DNA of 64,000 bases from Tardiphaga sp052076105 (GCF_052076105.1 NZ_CP197245.1:62001-126000); one strand, 5' to 3'. Shown: positions 19,069 through 28,507, counted from the first letter of the stretch. Numbers and translations are program-made. Notes: generated from the sequence alone by a model not told the origin.

Positions 19069-19101
19069 GAAGCCCGCCGGTGAACATCACCGACGGGCTT
19101 C
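19069..19101 (-). terminator. Hairpin downstream of cspA
   Basis: Fifteen-base arms (GAAGCCCGCCGGTGA / TCACCGACGGGCTTC) with one mismatch and a 3-base loop, about 85 bases after the cspA stop. The minus-strand sequence that follows is GTTGTTGTT, a weak U-rich tail. Confidence 0.6.
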
Positions 19102-19186
19102 ATCACTTCCAAATATCATGCGCTTGAGCGCGATATGTCGATCAGCAGATCCCAGTACATCCGTGGTAATCGGCCGATCTTCAATC

Positions 19187-19396
19187 TCAGATGGCGCGCA
19201 GATCTTCCGCGCTGGTCTTGCCGCGCATCTTGTCAGCCTTGGCTTCGAAAGAAACCTTCTGGCCTTCATTGAGCGAACCCAATCCGGCCCGTTCGACTGC
19301 ACTGATGTGAACGAACACATCCTGGCCGCCGTCATCAGGCTGAATGAAACCGAAACCCTTGGTCGCGTTGAACCACTTAACTGTACCGACTGTCAT
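19187..19396 (-). CDS. cspA: Cold-shock protein, CspA family
   Basis: Sixty-nine-residue single-stranded nucleic-acid binding protein; RNA chaperone. The RNP1 motif GFGFIQPDD and RNP2 motif VFVHISAVERAG are intact, as is the N-terminal GTVKWFNATKG. Start ATG 19396 has a GGAG site. The 200-base upstream region includes a small hairpin (ACGCGA / TCGCGT), consistent with the structured leaders usual for this family. Confidence 0.95.
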   Translation of the reverse strand: MTVGTVKWFNATKGFGFIQPDDGGQDVFVHISAVERAGLGSLNEGQKVSFEAKADKMRGKTSAEDLRAI

Positions 19397-19618
19397 AACT
19401 ATTCTCCAAGATGCGCGAATGCGCGAACCCTACGCGACATCGCGTGAGCCCGATCCGATTTCAACGATGTCTTGGGGAATGGAGCCGATACCGGCGCGGT
19501 CAACAAGGCAGAGCATATATTCGAATAACCGTAATATAAGTGATACTCATCTAATTAGCAAGGCCAATGATCACCAGCTGATTTCACACGTCTCTAACGC
19601 AGTGAAAGGAGCCCGCGC

Positions 19619-20320
19619 GTGAACACACCAAAGCCACGATTGCCGGTTCTGGCCGAACTCCGCTTCGCCGAACGACAGCGTGAATTCGACGGCCTCGACC
19701 TCGCGGAACGCTTCGCGCTGATCCATCGCACCAATCTGTGGGGCGCAGAAACCTCCCAATCCGGTCTCGGCTCAGAGCTGAACGCGACATCATCGCTGCG
19801 ACGAGAGTTGTCACAGCTTCTCAAGCGCCTCGAGATCACAACACTCCTCGATCTGCCCTGCGGTGACTTCACCTGGATGGCTCAGATGGATCTCAGAGGC
19901 ATCACCTATCTCGGTGCCGACATCGTGCCCACGATCATCGCAGCGAATGATGCGCGCTACGGGCGTCCGGGCCAGATCGCGTTTCGCCAGCTCGATCTCG
20001 TCAGCGATCCCTTGCCCGCTGTCGATCTGGTGCTATGCCGCGACTGTCTGGTGCATCTATCATTCACCAACATCAAGCGCGCCATTGCCAATCTGAAACG
20101 CTCCGGAGCCTGCTGGCTGCTGACCACGACATTCCCCGAGGCATCAGCCAATCGCGACATCGATGACGGCGACTGGCGCGTGCTGAATCTGCAATACGCG
20201 CCGTTCCTGTTTCCCGCGCCTGAGATCGTGATCAACGAAGGCTGTACGGAAGCCGGTGGTGACTATGCCGACAAGTCGCTCGCGTTGTGGCGCGTGAGCG
20301 ACCTGCCGGACGGGACGTGA
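19619..20320 (+). CDS. SAM-dependent methyltransferase
   Basis: Class I methyltransferase of 233 residues starting at GTG 19619 behind AAAGGA. The SAM-binding motif LLDLPCGDFTWM is followed by YLGADIVPTII (motif II acid) and CRDCLVHLS (motif IV). No signal peptide or membrane segment. Substrate unknown; the family includes small-molecule and protein methylases. It stands alone between cspA and PhzF. Confidence 0.82.
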   Translation: MNTPKPRLPVLAELRFAERQREFDGLDLAERFALIHRTNLWGAETSQSGLGSELNATSSLRRELSQLLKRLEITTLLDLPCGDFTWMAQMDLRGITYLGADIVPTIIAANDARYGRPGQIAFRQLDLVSDPLPAVDLVLCRDCLVHLSFTNIKRAIANLKRSGACWLLTTTFPEASANRDIDDGDWRVLNLQYAPFLFPAPEIVINEGCTEAGGDYADKSLALWRVSDLPDGT

Positions 20321-20327
20321 ATTCAGC

Positions 20328-21239
20328 TTACAGGTCGATACGTCCCTGCATCACCGGCACACAGCGGCCAGAAATGCGAACGCTGTCGACATGCCCGTCG
20401 CGCTTCTGCACCTCGACCTCGATGAGGCTGCGGCGCCCCATCTCGACGCCCTGCTCGATGGTGATGTTGCAGACCGCGTCACGGCGCGGATCGAGCGTGA
20501 CGAGATAGGCCGCGAGCGCCGCGGAGGCGCTGCCGGTGGCAGGATCCTCCGGAACGTTGTCGAGCGGTGCGAACATCCGCGCGCGCAGGTGATCGAAACC
20601 ATCGCCGGCACGGACATAGATGAAGGCCGAGAACCGATCGTCGGGAGAGTGATGTTTCTGCTCGGCCTGCGCGAAGGCCGTTGTGTTCGGCCGCGCGGAT
20701 GCCAGCGCATCGAGATTGGCCAGCTCAGCCACCGCGAAAGGCAGACCGACGGACACCATGCGCGGCCCGTGCGTTGATGTGACGATGGCCTCGGGCGCGA
20801 GTGAGATGCAGGCGGCCATCAAGGTGCGATCAATCTCACCCTGCATCGCGAGTGGCTGCGGCGCGACGAAGCCGGCGCTGACAATCGCGTCGCCATCCCG
20901 CAGCAGATCGAGATGGACAAGGCCCGCCTTCTCCTCGAACACCATGTGATCGCCGACAGGCCTGCCGAAGGCCGTGCTCTGGCGGCCAAGCACGTAGGCT
21001 GTACCGACATTAGGATGACCGGCAAAAGGGATTTCAGTCGTCGGCGTGAAGATGCGAACGCGTGCAGTATGCGCGGGATCATCCGGGGGAAACACGAAGG
21101 TCGTTTCCGAATAGTTGAACTCGGTGGCGATCTTCTGCAGCAGTCCCTCGTCGATGCCGCGGGCATCGGGAAAAACCGCGAGTGGGTTGCCGCCGAAACG
21201 CTGGTCCGTGAACACATCCACGGTGACATAGTCGATCAT
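20328..21239 (-). CDS. PhzF-family isomerase/epimerase-like protein
   Basis: Protein of 303 residues with the two-lobed PhzF fold. The catalytic Glu sits in NYSETTFVFPP and the conserved IPFAGHPNVGTAYVL and DPATGSASAALAAYL are present, one in each lobe. The family covers isomerisation steps in phenazine synthesis and many uncharacterised enzymes; no other phenazine genes are here, so phenazine production is not implied. Confidence 0.88.
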   Translation of the reverse strand: MIDYVTVDVFTDQRFGGNPLAVFPDARGIDEGLLQKIATEFNYSETTFVFPPDDPAHTARVRIFTPTTEIPFAGHPNVGTAYVLGRQSTAFGRPVGDHMVFEEKAGLVHLDLLRDGDAIVSAGFVAPQPLAMQGEIDRTLMAACISLAPEAIVTSTHGPRMVSVGLPFAVAELANLDALASARPNTTAFAQAEQKHHSPDDRFSAFIYVRAGDGFDHLRARMFAPLDNVPEDPATGSASAALAAYLVTLDPRRDAVCNITIEQGVEMGRRSLIEVEVQKRDGHVDSVRISGRCVPVMQGRIDL

Positions 21240-21502
21240 CCTGTAGCCCTCACCATTCCGTTACCGCCGGTATCGCCGACGTAACAGTCGGCGCCAACCC
21301 CGCGTATTCGTAGCCATAAACCTAGGTATGCCTGCTGCACACCACCGTCCGATTCACCGCAGCCTCGCCATCCCGTAAATCGGATAATGTCATGCCGATC
21401 CGCTCCCGTTCGAGCTGACCGGCGCGAGCCCGTCAAGTGCAACATCCATGCTTCCCTTGTCCTCCGGCTGAAACAATCGCCGGGCAACCGAATGGTGATA
21501 TC

Positions 21503-22288
21503 ATGCTGATGAACTCCCTCTCCAAGACGACGCTTCGTGCGATGCTGATGGCGACCATGTGCCTGCTGACGGCACCGATGGCGCAGGCTGCAACCGCAGC
21601 GCCCGTGAAAGCCAAGAACGTGGTGCTCGTGCATGGCGCCTGGGCCGACGGATCGAGCTGGGCCGGCGTCATTCCGCTGTTGCAGAAGGCAGGCCTGCAT
21701 GTGACGGCCGTGCAAAATCCACTGAGCTCGCTGGACGACTCCAATGCTGCGACGCGCCGCGCTCTGGCCCTGCAGGACGGTCCGACAGTCCTTGTCGCGC
21801 ATTCCTGGGGCGGCACCGTGATCAGCGACGTCGGTACCGACCCGAAGGTCTCGGCGCTGGTCTATGTCGCCGCCCGCGCGCCAGACGCCAATGAGGATTT
21901 TGTCGCGCTGTCCGGCAAATTCCCGACGGGCGAAGTCCGCGCCGGCATCCAGACCAATGACGGTTACACGCTGCTCTCCGAAGACGCTTTCCTGAAATAC
22001 TTCGCCAATGGCGTTCCGCGCAAACAGGCCGAAGTGCTCTATGCCGTACAGGGCTCGACCGCCGCGTCGATCTTTGCGGGACGCACCAAAGCAGCGGCCT
22101 GGCACGACAAGCCATCATTCTATGCTGTCTCGAAAGAGGACAAGACCATCAATCCCGATCTCGAACGCTTCCTGGCCAAGCGCATGAATGCGACGACGAT
22201 CGAGCTCAATGCCGGCCATCTCTCGCTGGTCTCGCATCCCAAGGAAGTGGCCGACCTGATCCTCGCCGCCGCAGGCGTCAAGAAGTAG
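21503..22288 (+). CDS. Exported alpha/beta hydrolase
   Basis: About 261 residues from ATG 21503 (an upstream GTG frame from 21437 is less likely). Signal peptide ends at PMAQAATA. The oxyanion segment VVLVHGAWADGSSW, the nucleophile elbow VLVAHSWGG and a C-terminal NAGHLSLVSHP provide the triad; the acid is probably in the SKEDKTINPD segment. It resembles small esterase or lactonase-like enzymes. Substrate not known. Confidence 0.82.
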   Translation: MLMNSLSKTTLRAMLMATMCLLTAPMAQAATAAPVKAKNVVLVHGAWADGSSWAGVIPLLQKAGLHVTAVQNPLSSLDDSNAATRRALALQDGPTVLVAHSWGGTVISDVGTDPKVSALVYVAARAPDANEDFVALSGKFPTGEVRAGIQTNDGYTLLSEDAFLKYFANGVPRKQAEVLYAVQGSTAASIFAGRTKAAAWHDKPSFYAVSKEDKTINPDLERFLAKRMNATTIELNAGHLSLVSHPKEVADLILAAAGVKK

Positions 22289-22396
22289 AGCTGCCTCTTC
22301 CCCCTTGACTGCGCGCGTCGGGTGTTACCCGGCGCGCATCGCTTCCATCGATTCAAAACCATGACGCAGAACCGCGTCGCAACAGGAGGACGTCCC

Positions 22397-23644
22397 ATGT
22401 TCTCACGGAGAGATCTCATGGCAGCAACAGCATCGGGCATCGTGATGACCGCCGCAGCATCCGCACAGGCCGCGACATTCGGCAATCCGGATCTGCCGCC
22501 GCAGGGCGCGGTCAACGCCAGGGGGCCGAACAATCTGAGCGATCCCGGCCCACAAAACCCAATCATCGCCGGCCAGTTCCCATCCTCGCAATTGCCGCCG
22601 GCCACGGATGTTGGCGGCATGGCGCTGCCCTGGGCCACGTTCAACAATGCACCGCGGCGGATCCAGAACGGCGGCTGGGCACGGCAGGTGACGCAGGCGG
22701 ATTTTGCGATCTCGACCACAATCTCCGGCGTCAATATGCGGCTCACCGCCGGCGGCATCCGCGAGATGCATTGGCACCAGGCCGGCGAATGGGCGATCAT
22801 GACCTACGGCTCGTGCCGGGTGACGGTGCTCGACAATCAGGGCCGGCCTTATGTGGCCGATGTCAACGCGGGCGACCTCTGGTACTTCCCGTCCGGCGCG
22901 CCGCACTCGCTGCAGGGCCTCGGCCCCGATGGCTGCGAATTCGTGATCTGCTTCGATGACGGCCAGGCCAACGAGTTCAATACGCTGCTGCTGTCGGACT
23001 GGATCGCGCACACACCACCGGAAATTCTCGCCAAGAATTTCGGCGTGCCGGTCGAAAGCTTCGCGAAAATCCCGCTACAGAATCTCTGGATCTTCCAGGG
23101 CACGGTGCCCGGCACGCTCGCGGCCGATCAGGCCTCGTCCTATCGCGATGCGGATGTCGCGCTCTATCCGTTCACCTATTCGCTGGGATCGTCCAAGCCG
23201 GTCAAATCGACACGCAACGGCGAGATCCGGATTGCCGACACCAGCAACTTCACCGCTTCGGCGACGATCGCGGTGGCGCTGGTCACGGTGAAGCCCGGCG
23301 GCATGCGCGAGATGCACTGGCATCCGAATGCCGACGAGTGGCAGTATTATCTCGCGGGCCGCGCGCGGATGACATTGTTCAATTCCGGCCCGAACGCCAC
23401 CACCATCGACTTCACACCGGGCGATGTCGGCTACGTCAAACGCAACTTCGGCCACTATATCGAGAACACCGGCGACACCGACCTGCAATTCATCGAAGTG
23501 TTCCGCACGGCGCATTACGAGGAAGTGTCGCTCTCCGACTGGCTGACGCACACGCCGCCGGCGCTCGTCGCGCAACATCTCAACGTGGCACCGGAGGTCA
23601 TCGCCAAATGGCCCCGCCGGGCGCCAGGCATCATGCCGGCCTGA
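22397..23644 (+). CDS. Bicupin oxalate decarboxylase-like enzyme, Tat-exported
   Basis: Protein of 415 residues from ATG 22397 behind AGGAGG. The signal MFSRRDLMAATASGIVMTAA has an RR pair, suggesting Tat export of a folded metalloenzyme. Two cupin domains each carry the manganese motif: REMHWHQAGEW in the first and REMHWHPNADEW in the second. In the N-terminal cupin, ANEFNT aligns with the SENST lid of Bacillus OxdC, keeping its Glu, which favours decarboxylation of oxalate to formate over oxidation. The C-terminal lid Glu region HYEEVSLSDW is also typical. Confidence 0.87.
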   Translation: MFSRRDLMAATASGIVMTAAASAQAATFGNPDLPPQGAVNARGPNNLSDPGPQNPIIAGQFPSSQLPPATDVGGMALPWATFNNAPRRIQNGGWARQVTQADFAISTTISGVNMRLTAGGIREMHWHQAGEWAIMTYGSCRVTVLDNQGRPYVADVNAGDLWYFPSGAPHSLQGLGPDGCEFVICFDDGQANEFNTLLLSDWIAHTPPEILAKNFGVPVESFAKIPLQNLWIFQGTVPGTLAADQASSYRDADVALYPFTYSLGSSKPVKSTRNGEIRIADTSNFTASATIAVALVTVKPGGMREMHWHPNADEWQYYLAGRARMTLFNSGPNATTIDFTPGDVGYVKRNFGHYIENTGDTDLQFIEVFRTAHYEEVSLSDWLTHTPPALVAQHLNVAPEVIAKWPRRAPGIMPA

Positions 23645-23656
23645 CGCGGCAGGACC

Positions 23657-23684
23657 GCACGGGAGGTCTCAGGACTTCCCGTGC
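23657..23684 (+). terminator. Terminator-like hairpin after oxalate decarboxylase
   Basis: Inverted repeat GCACGGGAGGTC / GGACTTCCCGTGC (with G-U pairs), 13 bases after the stop, followed by CTTTCG. It lies between convergent genes and may stop both. Confidence 0.5.
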
Positions 23685-23694
23685 CTTTCGGCGA

Positions 23695-25251
23695 TCAACC
23701 ACCGGACTGTCCGTCGATCGCAACGTCGACGCCTTCATAGTTCTTGCCGCGTAAATGGACCTTGTCGCCATCGAATGACAGCGTCCATTTGCGCGTACGG
23801 CCATCTTCTCCGAGAGTCCTGCGCTCGACCTCGAACGCATGTTCGTCGAGCCACTTCCCCTTCACGGCAATAATCCCGAAACCCGTTGGGGTTCCCCTGC
23901 GGTAGCGCCCGTCGAGCCCGAGAGGACCACTGATTTTCTCAGCCCCTCTCGTGGGATCGCGACTATAGATTTCGAAATCATAGTGCGGATTAGGCCCTAC
24001 GAATGTCAGCGACAGCGACTTCACACCGAGGGGATTGGACGAAAAGGCGTAGGTCTTGCCTGATACCGCAGAGGCGATCGGAGGCGCGTCCTTAACTTCC
24101 GCCTGCGCCTCGGTTGAAATGGCGCGAAGAACGCTTGCGAGTCGCGCAGCGCCTGCGGGGTCCGGCTGTATCGCTGTCTCGGATCTGACAGCCTTTGGGA
24201 TGGAGTCCACGATATCGGTCACTGGGCAACTGTCTCGGCCGGTCGTCACGGCAACGAGATCCAGCGCTGGATAAACCATCACCAACTGGCAGTGCAGCCC
24301 GCTCGCCCAATAGACATTGCGGTCGGGTCGCGCCCAGAAGAAATTCGAGTAGCGAAACTCCGGAGCAAAAGAGAGCTTCATGTCCACCGTGGCGTGGCTC
24401 ACTCTGTCGATCCAGGCGGGCGACACCAGCGTCTTGCCCTCCCACATCCCGTTGTGCAGATACAGATAGCCGAATTTCGCCATATCGCGCGGATGCAGCG
24501 CCAGACCATATCCACCGGTCGCAATGCCCTGTGGATCGCGGCGCCATTTCCACGCGGTGATGCCCAACGGATCGAACAGCTTCGCTTTCGCGTAATCCTC
24601 TGTGCTCGTCCCGGTCACTTTGGTCAGGATCGCCGACAGCAAATGCGCATTTCCGCTATCGTAGTTGAAGCCCTCTCCCGGCGAAGCAGCCATCGGACGA
24701 TCGAGAATGTACTGGATCCAGTCCCGGCTCCGCTCCATGCCGACCGTCGACTCCAGTGAACCATTGACACCAGCCCGTCCGTCCCGCGCCAGTCCGGACG
24801 TCATGTCCAGCAAACTCTGCAGCGTGATCGCCCTCTTGTTGTCATCGAGATTCGCAGCACTACGATCGCTGAAAAATGCCAGCATCCGCTGATCCGTGCT
24901 TTTCAGGAGACCGTCCTGCAATGCCATCGATGTCAGCGTACCCACCACCACCTTGGTGACCGAGTTCACCACATGCGGCAGGTCCGCCGCGTACGGCGCA
25001 TAATAGGCGTCAAGAACAATCTTGCCATGACGTACGATCAGCAGACTGTCGAAATCGTTGCGGCTTCCGAGCTCCAACAATGTCGCGAGCGCTGCCGGAT
25101 CCATGCCCTGCTCTTCCGGCGTGGATGTCTGCCAGCCGTGGGTCGGCCACACCGGGGCTGGAGCTTCGCTGGCAACCGCGCTGCCGAGCAAGGCCACAAA
25201 CATGGCTAGGCCAAGCACATGCTTCAGAATGGGAATTCGTGAATATCGCAT
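23695..25251 (-). CDS. Exported serine hydrolase, beta-lactamase family
   Basis: Protein of 518 residues with a signal peptide (VLGLAMFVALLGSAVASEA). The SVTK motif gives the catalytic Ser-Lys pair of class C beta-lactamases and penicillin-binding esterases, and YDSGN supplies the Tyr-x-Asn-like element. The last 130 residues form an extra beta-rich domain. It is probably a periplasmic esterase or peptidase. Function against antibiotics is not implied by the motif alone. Confidence 0.83.
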   Translation of the reverse strand: MRYSRIPILKHVLGLAMFVALLGSAVASEAPAPVWPTHGWQTSTPEEQGMDPAALATLLELGSRNDFDSLLIVRHGKIVLDAYYAPYAADLPHVVNSVTKVVVGTLTSMALQDGLLKSTDQRMLAFFSDRSAANLDDNKRAITLQSLLDMTSGLARDGRAGVNGSLESTVGMERSRDWIQYILDRPMAASPGEGFNYDSGNAHLLSAILTKVTGTSTEDYAKAKLFDPLGITAWKWRRDPQGIATGGYGLALHPRDMAKFGYLYLHNGMWEGKTLVSPAWIDRVSHATVDMKLSFAPEFRYSNFFWARPDRNVYWASGLHCQLVMVYPALDLVAVTTGRDSCPVTDIVDSIPKAVRSETAIQPDPAGAARLASVLRAISTEAQAEVKDAPPIASAVSGKTYAFSSNPLGVKSLSLTFVGPNPHYDFEIYSRDPTRGAEKISGPLGLDGRYRRGTPTGFGIIAVKGKWLDEHAFEVERRTLGEDGRTRKWTLSFDGDKVHLRGKNYEGVDVAIDGQSGG

Positions 25252-25365
25252 AACGGCCTCGCTGCGAGTTTCAACGCTGCGCGAGAACCATATCCACAGC
25301 TACAGATTGTTCAACCGAATTGCGGTTTCATTCCGTCGTCCGCGGACTTGCAGATGCGCGATCGC

Positions 25366-26487
25366 CTATACGGCAACAGGAACAAGCTTCGCGACCGCGC
25401 TGAGCAAATCGGTCTGGGTGATCAGGCCCTGAATCATGCGATCCTGATCGACGATGATGACGGCGTGCGTTCGTCCATCGGTCAGCGTCGGCAGCAAAGT
25501 CACCGCGGGCGTCTGCATCGTCGCCGTCGCTGCGGGCGACATGGATTTCCCGACATCGCCCGATTCTTTCATCAGCTCGCGGAGGCCGACCGTTCCGACG
25601 AGCTGTCCCTGCATGCCCAGGACGGGGAGCGTGCGGACATTGTGCAACAGCAGCCGCGAGCGGGCCAGTTCGGCACTATCCCGCAATCCAACCGTGACGA
25701 CATCACGCGACATGATGTCCCCACACAGGATCGTGCCGTGCGAGCGCAACATGGCCTGCAGTTCGACCTGCCGCAGCAGTGTCTCGAGATCATCGGGGCT
25801 GATATCGAAGCTTTCACTCAGCGCTTCCAGCGCCTTGTCGATATCCTCGGCGCGAAAGCCAACCCGCAACTCCGGGCTGATATCCGATGTCTGATGCGGA
25901 TTTGCCGGTGGCACCGGCGCCCTGTGAGGATAGGTCCGCCGCGAGATCTTGTGGAACAGATAGCCCAGCCCGACCAGAAGCACCGAGTTCAGACCGACGG
26001 GCACGAATGGAAACAGATAGCCCGACGCGGTCACGATGGGCCCGCCGATGATGGCCGTCAGCGCCGTCGCGCCGCCGGGCGGATGCAGGCAGCGGGCAAA
26101 GGACATTGCCGCGATGGCGAGCGATACGCCGAAGCCGATCGCCAGAATCTGATCGGGTACGATATGCGCGACAGCAACGCCGATCAGAGCCGAGATAGTA
26201 TTGCCACCGATGATCGCCCAGGGCTGGGCCAGTGGACTGGTGGGAACCGCGAAGAGCAGGACAGCGGAAGCGCCCAGCGGCGCCACGATCAACGGCAGGC
26301 TGGAGCTGTTGCCCAACACAGCTCGGCAGATCAATCCCGTGAGCACGATGCCCAGCAGTGCGCCCAGGCAAGCGATCATGCGCTCGCCGAGCCGCGCCCC
26401 CGCCAGGATGGGAACGAATAGTCGAATACCTGTCTTGCGAGGAGAAACGTCGCTCGAAACGTCCTTTGGGTCTTTTCTTTTTGTCAT
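25366..26487 (-). CDS. HPP-family membrane protein with CBS domains
   Basis: Protein of 373 residues. The N-terminal half has four to five membrane helices and the HPP signature (CLHPPGGATALTAIIGG). The C-terminal half carries two CBS domains (IMSRDVVTVGLRDS; PAVTLLPTLTDGRTHAVIIV). HPP proteins have been linked to nitrite transport in plants and cyanobacteria, while CBS pairs sense adenine nucleotides. The start has no good ribosome site. Confidence 0.87.
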   Translation of the reverse strand: MTKRKDPKDVSSDVSPRKTGIRLFVPILAGARLGERMIACLGALLGIVLTGLICRAVLGNSSSLPLIVAPLGASAVLLFAVPTSPLAQPWAIIGGNTISALIGVAVAHIVPDQILAIGFGVSLAIAAMSFARCLHPPGGATALTAIIGGPIVTASGYLFPFVPVGLNSVLLVGLGYLFHKISRRTYPHRAPVPPANPHQTSDISPELRVGFRAEDIDKALEALSESFDISPDDLETLLRQVELQAMLRSHGTILCGDIMSRDVVTVGLRDSAELARSRLLLHNVRTLPVLGMQGQLVGTVGLRELMKESGDVGKSMSPAATATMQTPAVTLLPTLTDGRTHAVIIVDQDRMIQGLITQTDLLSAVAKLVPVAV

Positions 26488-26689
26488 TGAAACGGGACCA
26501 ACGCGCGGCTCTGCCAGAATGGCGAACGCCCCCTTTGAACACTATGTGCAGGCGCCTGCAATGTTGAATACGCCACGCGGCCTGACGATCGCGATCTGGC
26601 AGAGCTATCCCTGCTCGGCTACAACGGCACGGCCATTCGTCCGAACGCGCCCCATCAGGAGGCGCGACGGCGATCTCAAGGGAGGACCC

Positions 26690-27214
26690 ATGGCCCGCAT
26701 CGACTACAGCGATCCCGCCGCAGCCAGCGAACGCACCCGCGAGATCCTCGGCAAGAACCGCAATGCCAACATCTTCCGCATGATGGCGCATTCGCCGAGC
26801 TACCTCGAACAATATTGCCGGCTCGGCGGCGCCATCCGCAACAAAGGCGAGCTCGATCCCGTCATCCGCGAACTGGCGATCACCCGCACCGGCATTCTCT
26901 GCGAGGCGCCTTATGAAGTCGCTGCGCACAAGCGCATCGGCGGTTATGTCGGCGTGTCAAACGAACAGAACGCCGCGCTCGATGACTGGCAGACAGCGAG
27001 CTGCTTCACCGATGTGCAACGCGCGGCGCTTGCCTTCACCGACGAGACCGTTGCACTGCATCGCCCGACCGACGCGACGTTCAAGGCCATCGCTGCGCAT
27101 CTGACACCCGGCGCGCTGGTGGAATTGCAGCTCTCGGTCGGCTTCTACATCATGACCTCGAAATTCCTCGAGACCTTTGCTATCGACATGCAGCCCGTAT
27201 CCGAGGTCGTCTGA
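26690..27214 (+). CDS. Carboxymuconolactone decarboxylase family protein
   Basis: Protein of 174 residues from ATG 26690 behind GGAGGA; a much longer upstream frame is an artefact that runs over the HPP gene. AhpD/CMD-like helical fold: the signature ELAITRTGILCEAPYEVAAH has a single Cys and the conserved Glu/His positions, not the CxxC of AhpD. It could be a decarboxylase or a peroxide-related enzyme; a catalytic function is not certain. Confidence 0.85.
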   Translation: MARIDYSDPAAASERTREILGKNRNANIFRMMAHSPSYLEQYCRLGGAIRNKGELDPVIRELAITRTGILCEAPYEVAAHKRIGGYVGVSNEQNAALDDWQTASCFTDVQRAALAFTDETVALHRPTDATFKAIAAHLTPGALVELQLSVGFYIMTSKFLETFAIDMQPVSEVV

Positions 27215-27256
27215 GTTCACCATTCTCTCGCGCGTTCCAATTCCCTTGAGTCTCAC

Positions 27257-27730
27257 ATGTCAAAAACCACCCGCGCCACGCAGACGCTGAGCAAGCTCGG
27301 CGCCGCGTTCACCCTGCATACCTACGATTACGATCCCGACGCCGAGAGCATCGGCCTGCAGGCAGCGGAGGCGCTCGGCATTGCACCGCAGCGCATGCTG
27401 AAAACATTGATGGCCGAGGTGGATGGCAAGCCGGTCTGCGTTGTCGTGCCTTCCGACAAGGAGGTCAGCATGAAGAAGCTGGCCGCGGCCTTTCGCGGCA
27501 AGAGCGCGAAGATGATGCGCCCGGCCGATGCCGAACGCATGACCGGCTATCACGTCGGCGGCATCAGCCCGTTCGGACAGAAGAAGCGCGTGCCGATCGC
27601 CATGGAGCAGGCGGCATTGTCGGAAAATACGGTCTATCTCAATGGCGGCCAGCGCGGGCTGCAGATCGAAATTGCGCCGGAGGCCGCGCGCGCGGCGCTG
27701 GATGCGATGGCCGCCACACTGACGGACTGA
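27257..27730 (+). CDS. ybaK: Cys-tRNA(Pro) deacylase, YbaK/EbsC type
   Basis: Protein of 157 residues that clears tRNA(Pro) mischarged with cysteine. The LKTLMAEVDGKPVCVVVPSD and GYHVGGISPFGQKK segments match the YbaK group, with the conserved Lys of the first and the Gly-Gly-x-Ser-Pro loop of the second intact. It follows the CMD gene by 42 bases and may be co-transcribed. Confidence 0.92.
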   Translation: MSKTTRATQTLSKLGAAFTLHTYDYDPDAESIGLQAAEALGIAPQRMLKTLMAEVDGKPVCVVVPSDKEVSMKKLAAAFRGKSAKMMRPADAERMTGYHVGGISPFGQKKRVPIAMEQAALSENTVYLNGGQRGLQIEIAPEAARAALDAMAATLTD

Positions 27731-27853
27731 CGCGCATCACTGCTGTTTGAAGCTCGGGCATGCCGGCGTGATCATGACGCGCTGTCGCAGGCGGGAACGG
27801 CGATGTAAGTTGTGCATTATCGGCATCGTAGTTTTCGCAAAGGGAGAACCGTC

Positions 27854-28156
27854 ATGCGCTCAATCCTGGCAGCAGCTGCACTTCTGGTCGTGATGGGCGC
27901 CACGCCCTCCATGGCCCGCGAATATCCATGGTGCTCGCGCACCTCGGCCACCGGCTTCAATCCGAGCTGCACATTCACCTCCTATAACCAGTGCATGGCC
28001 ACTGTGAGCGGCCAGCGCGGCGACTGCATGCAGAACCCGATGCTGGCCTATGGCGACCAGCGCCGCGGCCAGAGCCGCGCTATGCGCGGTCAGCCGGACA
28101 GTTGGGACAATGGATGGAACAACGGCTGGAATAATAATTGGGATCGGCGCTGGTAA
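27854..28156 (+). CDS. DUF3551-type small secreted protein
   Basis: One hundred residues from ATG 27854 behind AGGGAGA. Signal peptide ends at PSMARE. Mature protein has the pattern REYPWCSRT...CTFTSYNQCMATVSG, with four Cys, typical of DUF3551, which is abundant in Bradyrhizobium relatives. The tail is an Asn/Trp/Gly repeat (DNGWNNGWNNNWDRRW). Function unknown. Confidence 0.85.
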   Translation: MRSILAAAALLVVMGATPSMAREYPWCSRTSATGFNPSCTFTSYNQCMATVSGQRGDCMQNPMLAYGDQRRGQSRAMRGQPDSWDNGWNNGWNNNWDRRW

Positions 28157-28238
28157 CGCACCGCGCCTCCATCCGTATCAGGTGATCAGCTATGCGCTGG
28201 TGCTGGCGAGCGTCGCGGTGGCCAGTACCAGCGCGTAG

Positions 28239-28324
28239 CCGTAGGATGGGTAGAGCGAAGCGAAACCCATCACCTCAAACTTTGTCATGATGGGTTTCGC
28301 GAAGACGCTCTACCCATCCTACGG
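28239..28324. repeat. Inverted-repeat element, GTAGGATGGGTAGAGCG type
   Basis: Element with inverted ends CCGTAGGATGGGTAGAGCG and CGCTCTACCCATCCTACGG and inner GAAACCCATC / GATGGGTTTC arms. Common mobile-like repeat in rhizobia. Its right end overlaps the last codons and stop of the small membrane protein gene on the minus strand. Confidence 0.85.
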
Positions 28325-28507
28325 CTTCCGCCACCACGCCCATGCCACGATCGCAATCGGCAGCCCGACGCCGAACCACGCAAAATAGCGGCCGGGATCG
28401 CCGACGAGCAGCGCCGACAGCAAGCCTGCCAGCGATAGAACGCCGATGACGATCGGCGCGCCGAACACGCGCCACCAGTTCGCCCTATGCTGCGGCACCT
28501 CGCTCAT
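28319..28507 (-). CDS. Small membrane protein in PepSY operon
   Basis: Sixty-two residues with two membrane helices (APIVIGVLSLAGLLSALLVG; YFAWFGVGLPIAIVAWAWW). Its ATG at 28507 overlaps the PepSY stop by four bases (ATGA), so translation is coupled. It ends inside a rhizobial repeat, which provides the stop codon. Probably a partner of the PepSY protein in iron-related membrane redox or transport. Confidence 0.7.
   Translation of the reverse strand: MSEVPQHRANWWRVFGAPIVIGVLSLAGLLSALLVGDPGRYFAWFGVGLPIAIVAWAWWRKP

Noticed and set aside
19397..19618. Possible small RNA in the cspA leader
   Set aside because: Only a short hairpin is visible and it fits a cold-shock leader; I cannot support a separate RNA.
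26201..26689. Long N-terminal extension of the CMD-family gene
   Set aside because: It covers the start of the HPP gene on the other strand and lacks family features; the GGAGGA site at 26681 places the real start at 26690.
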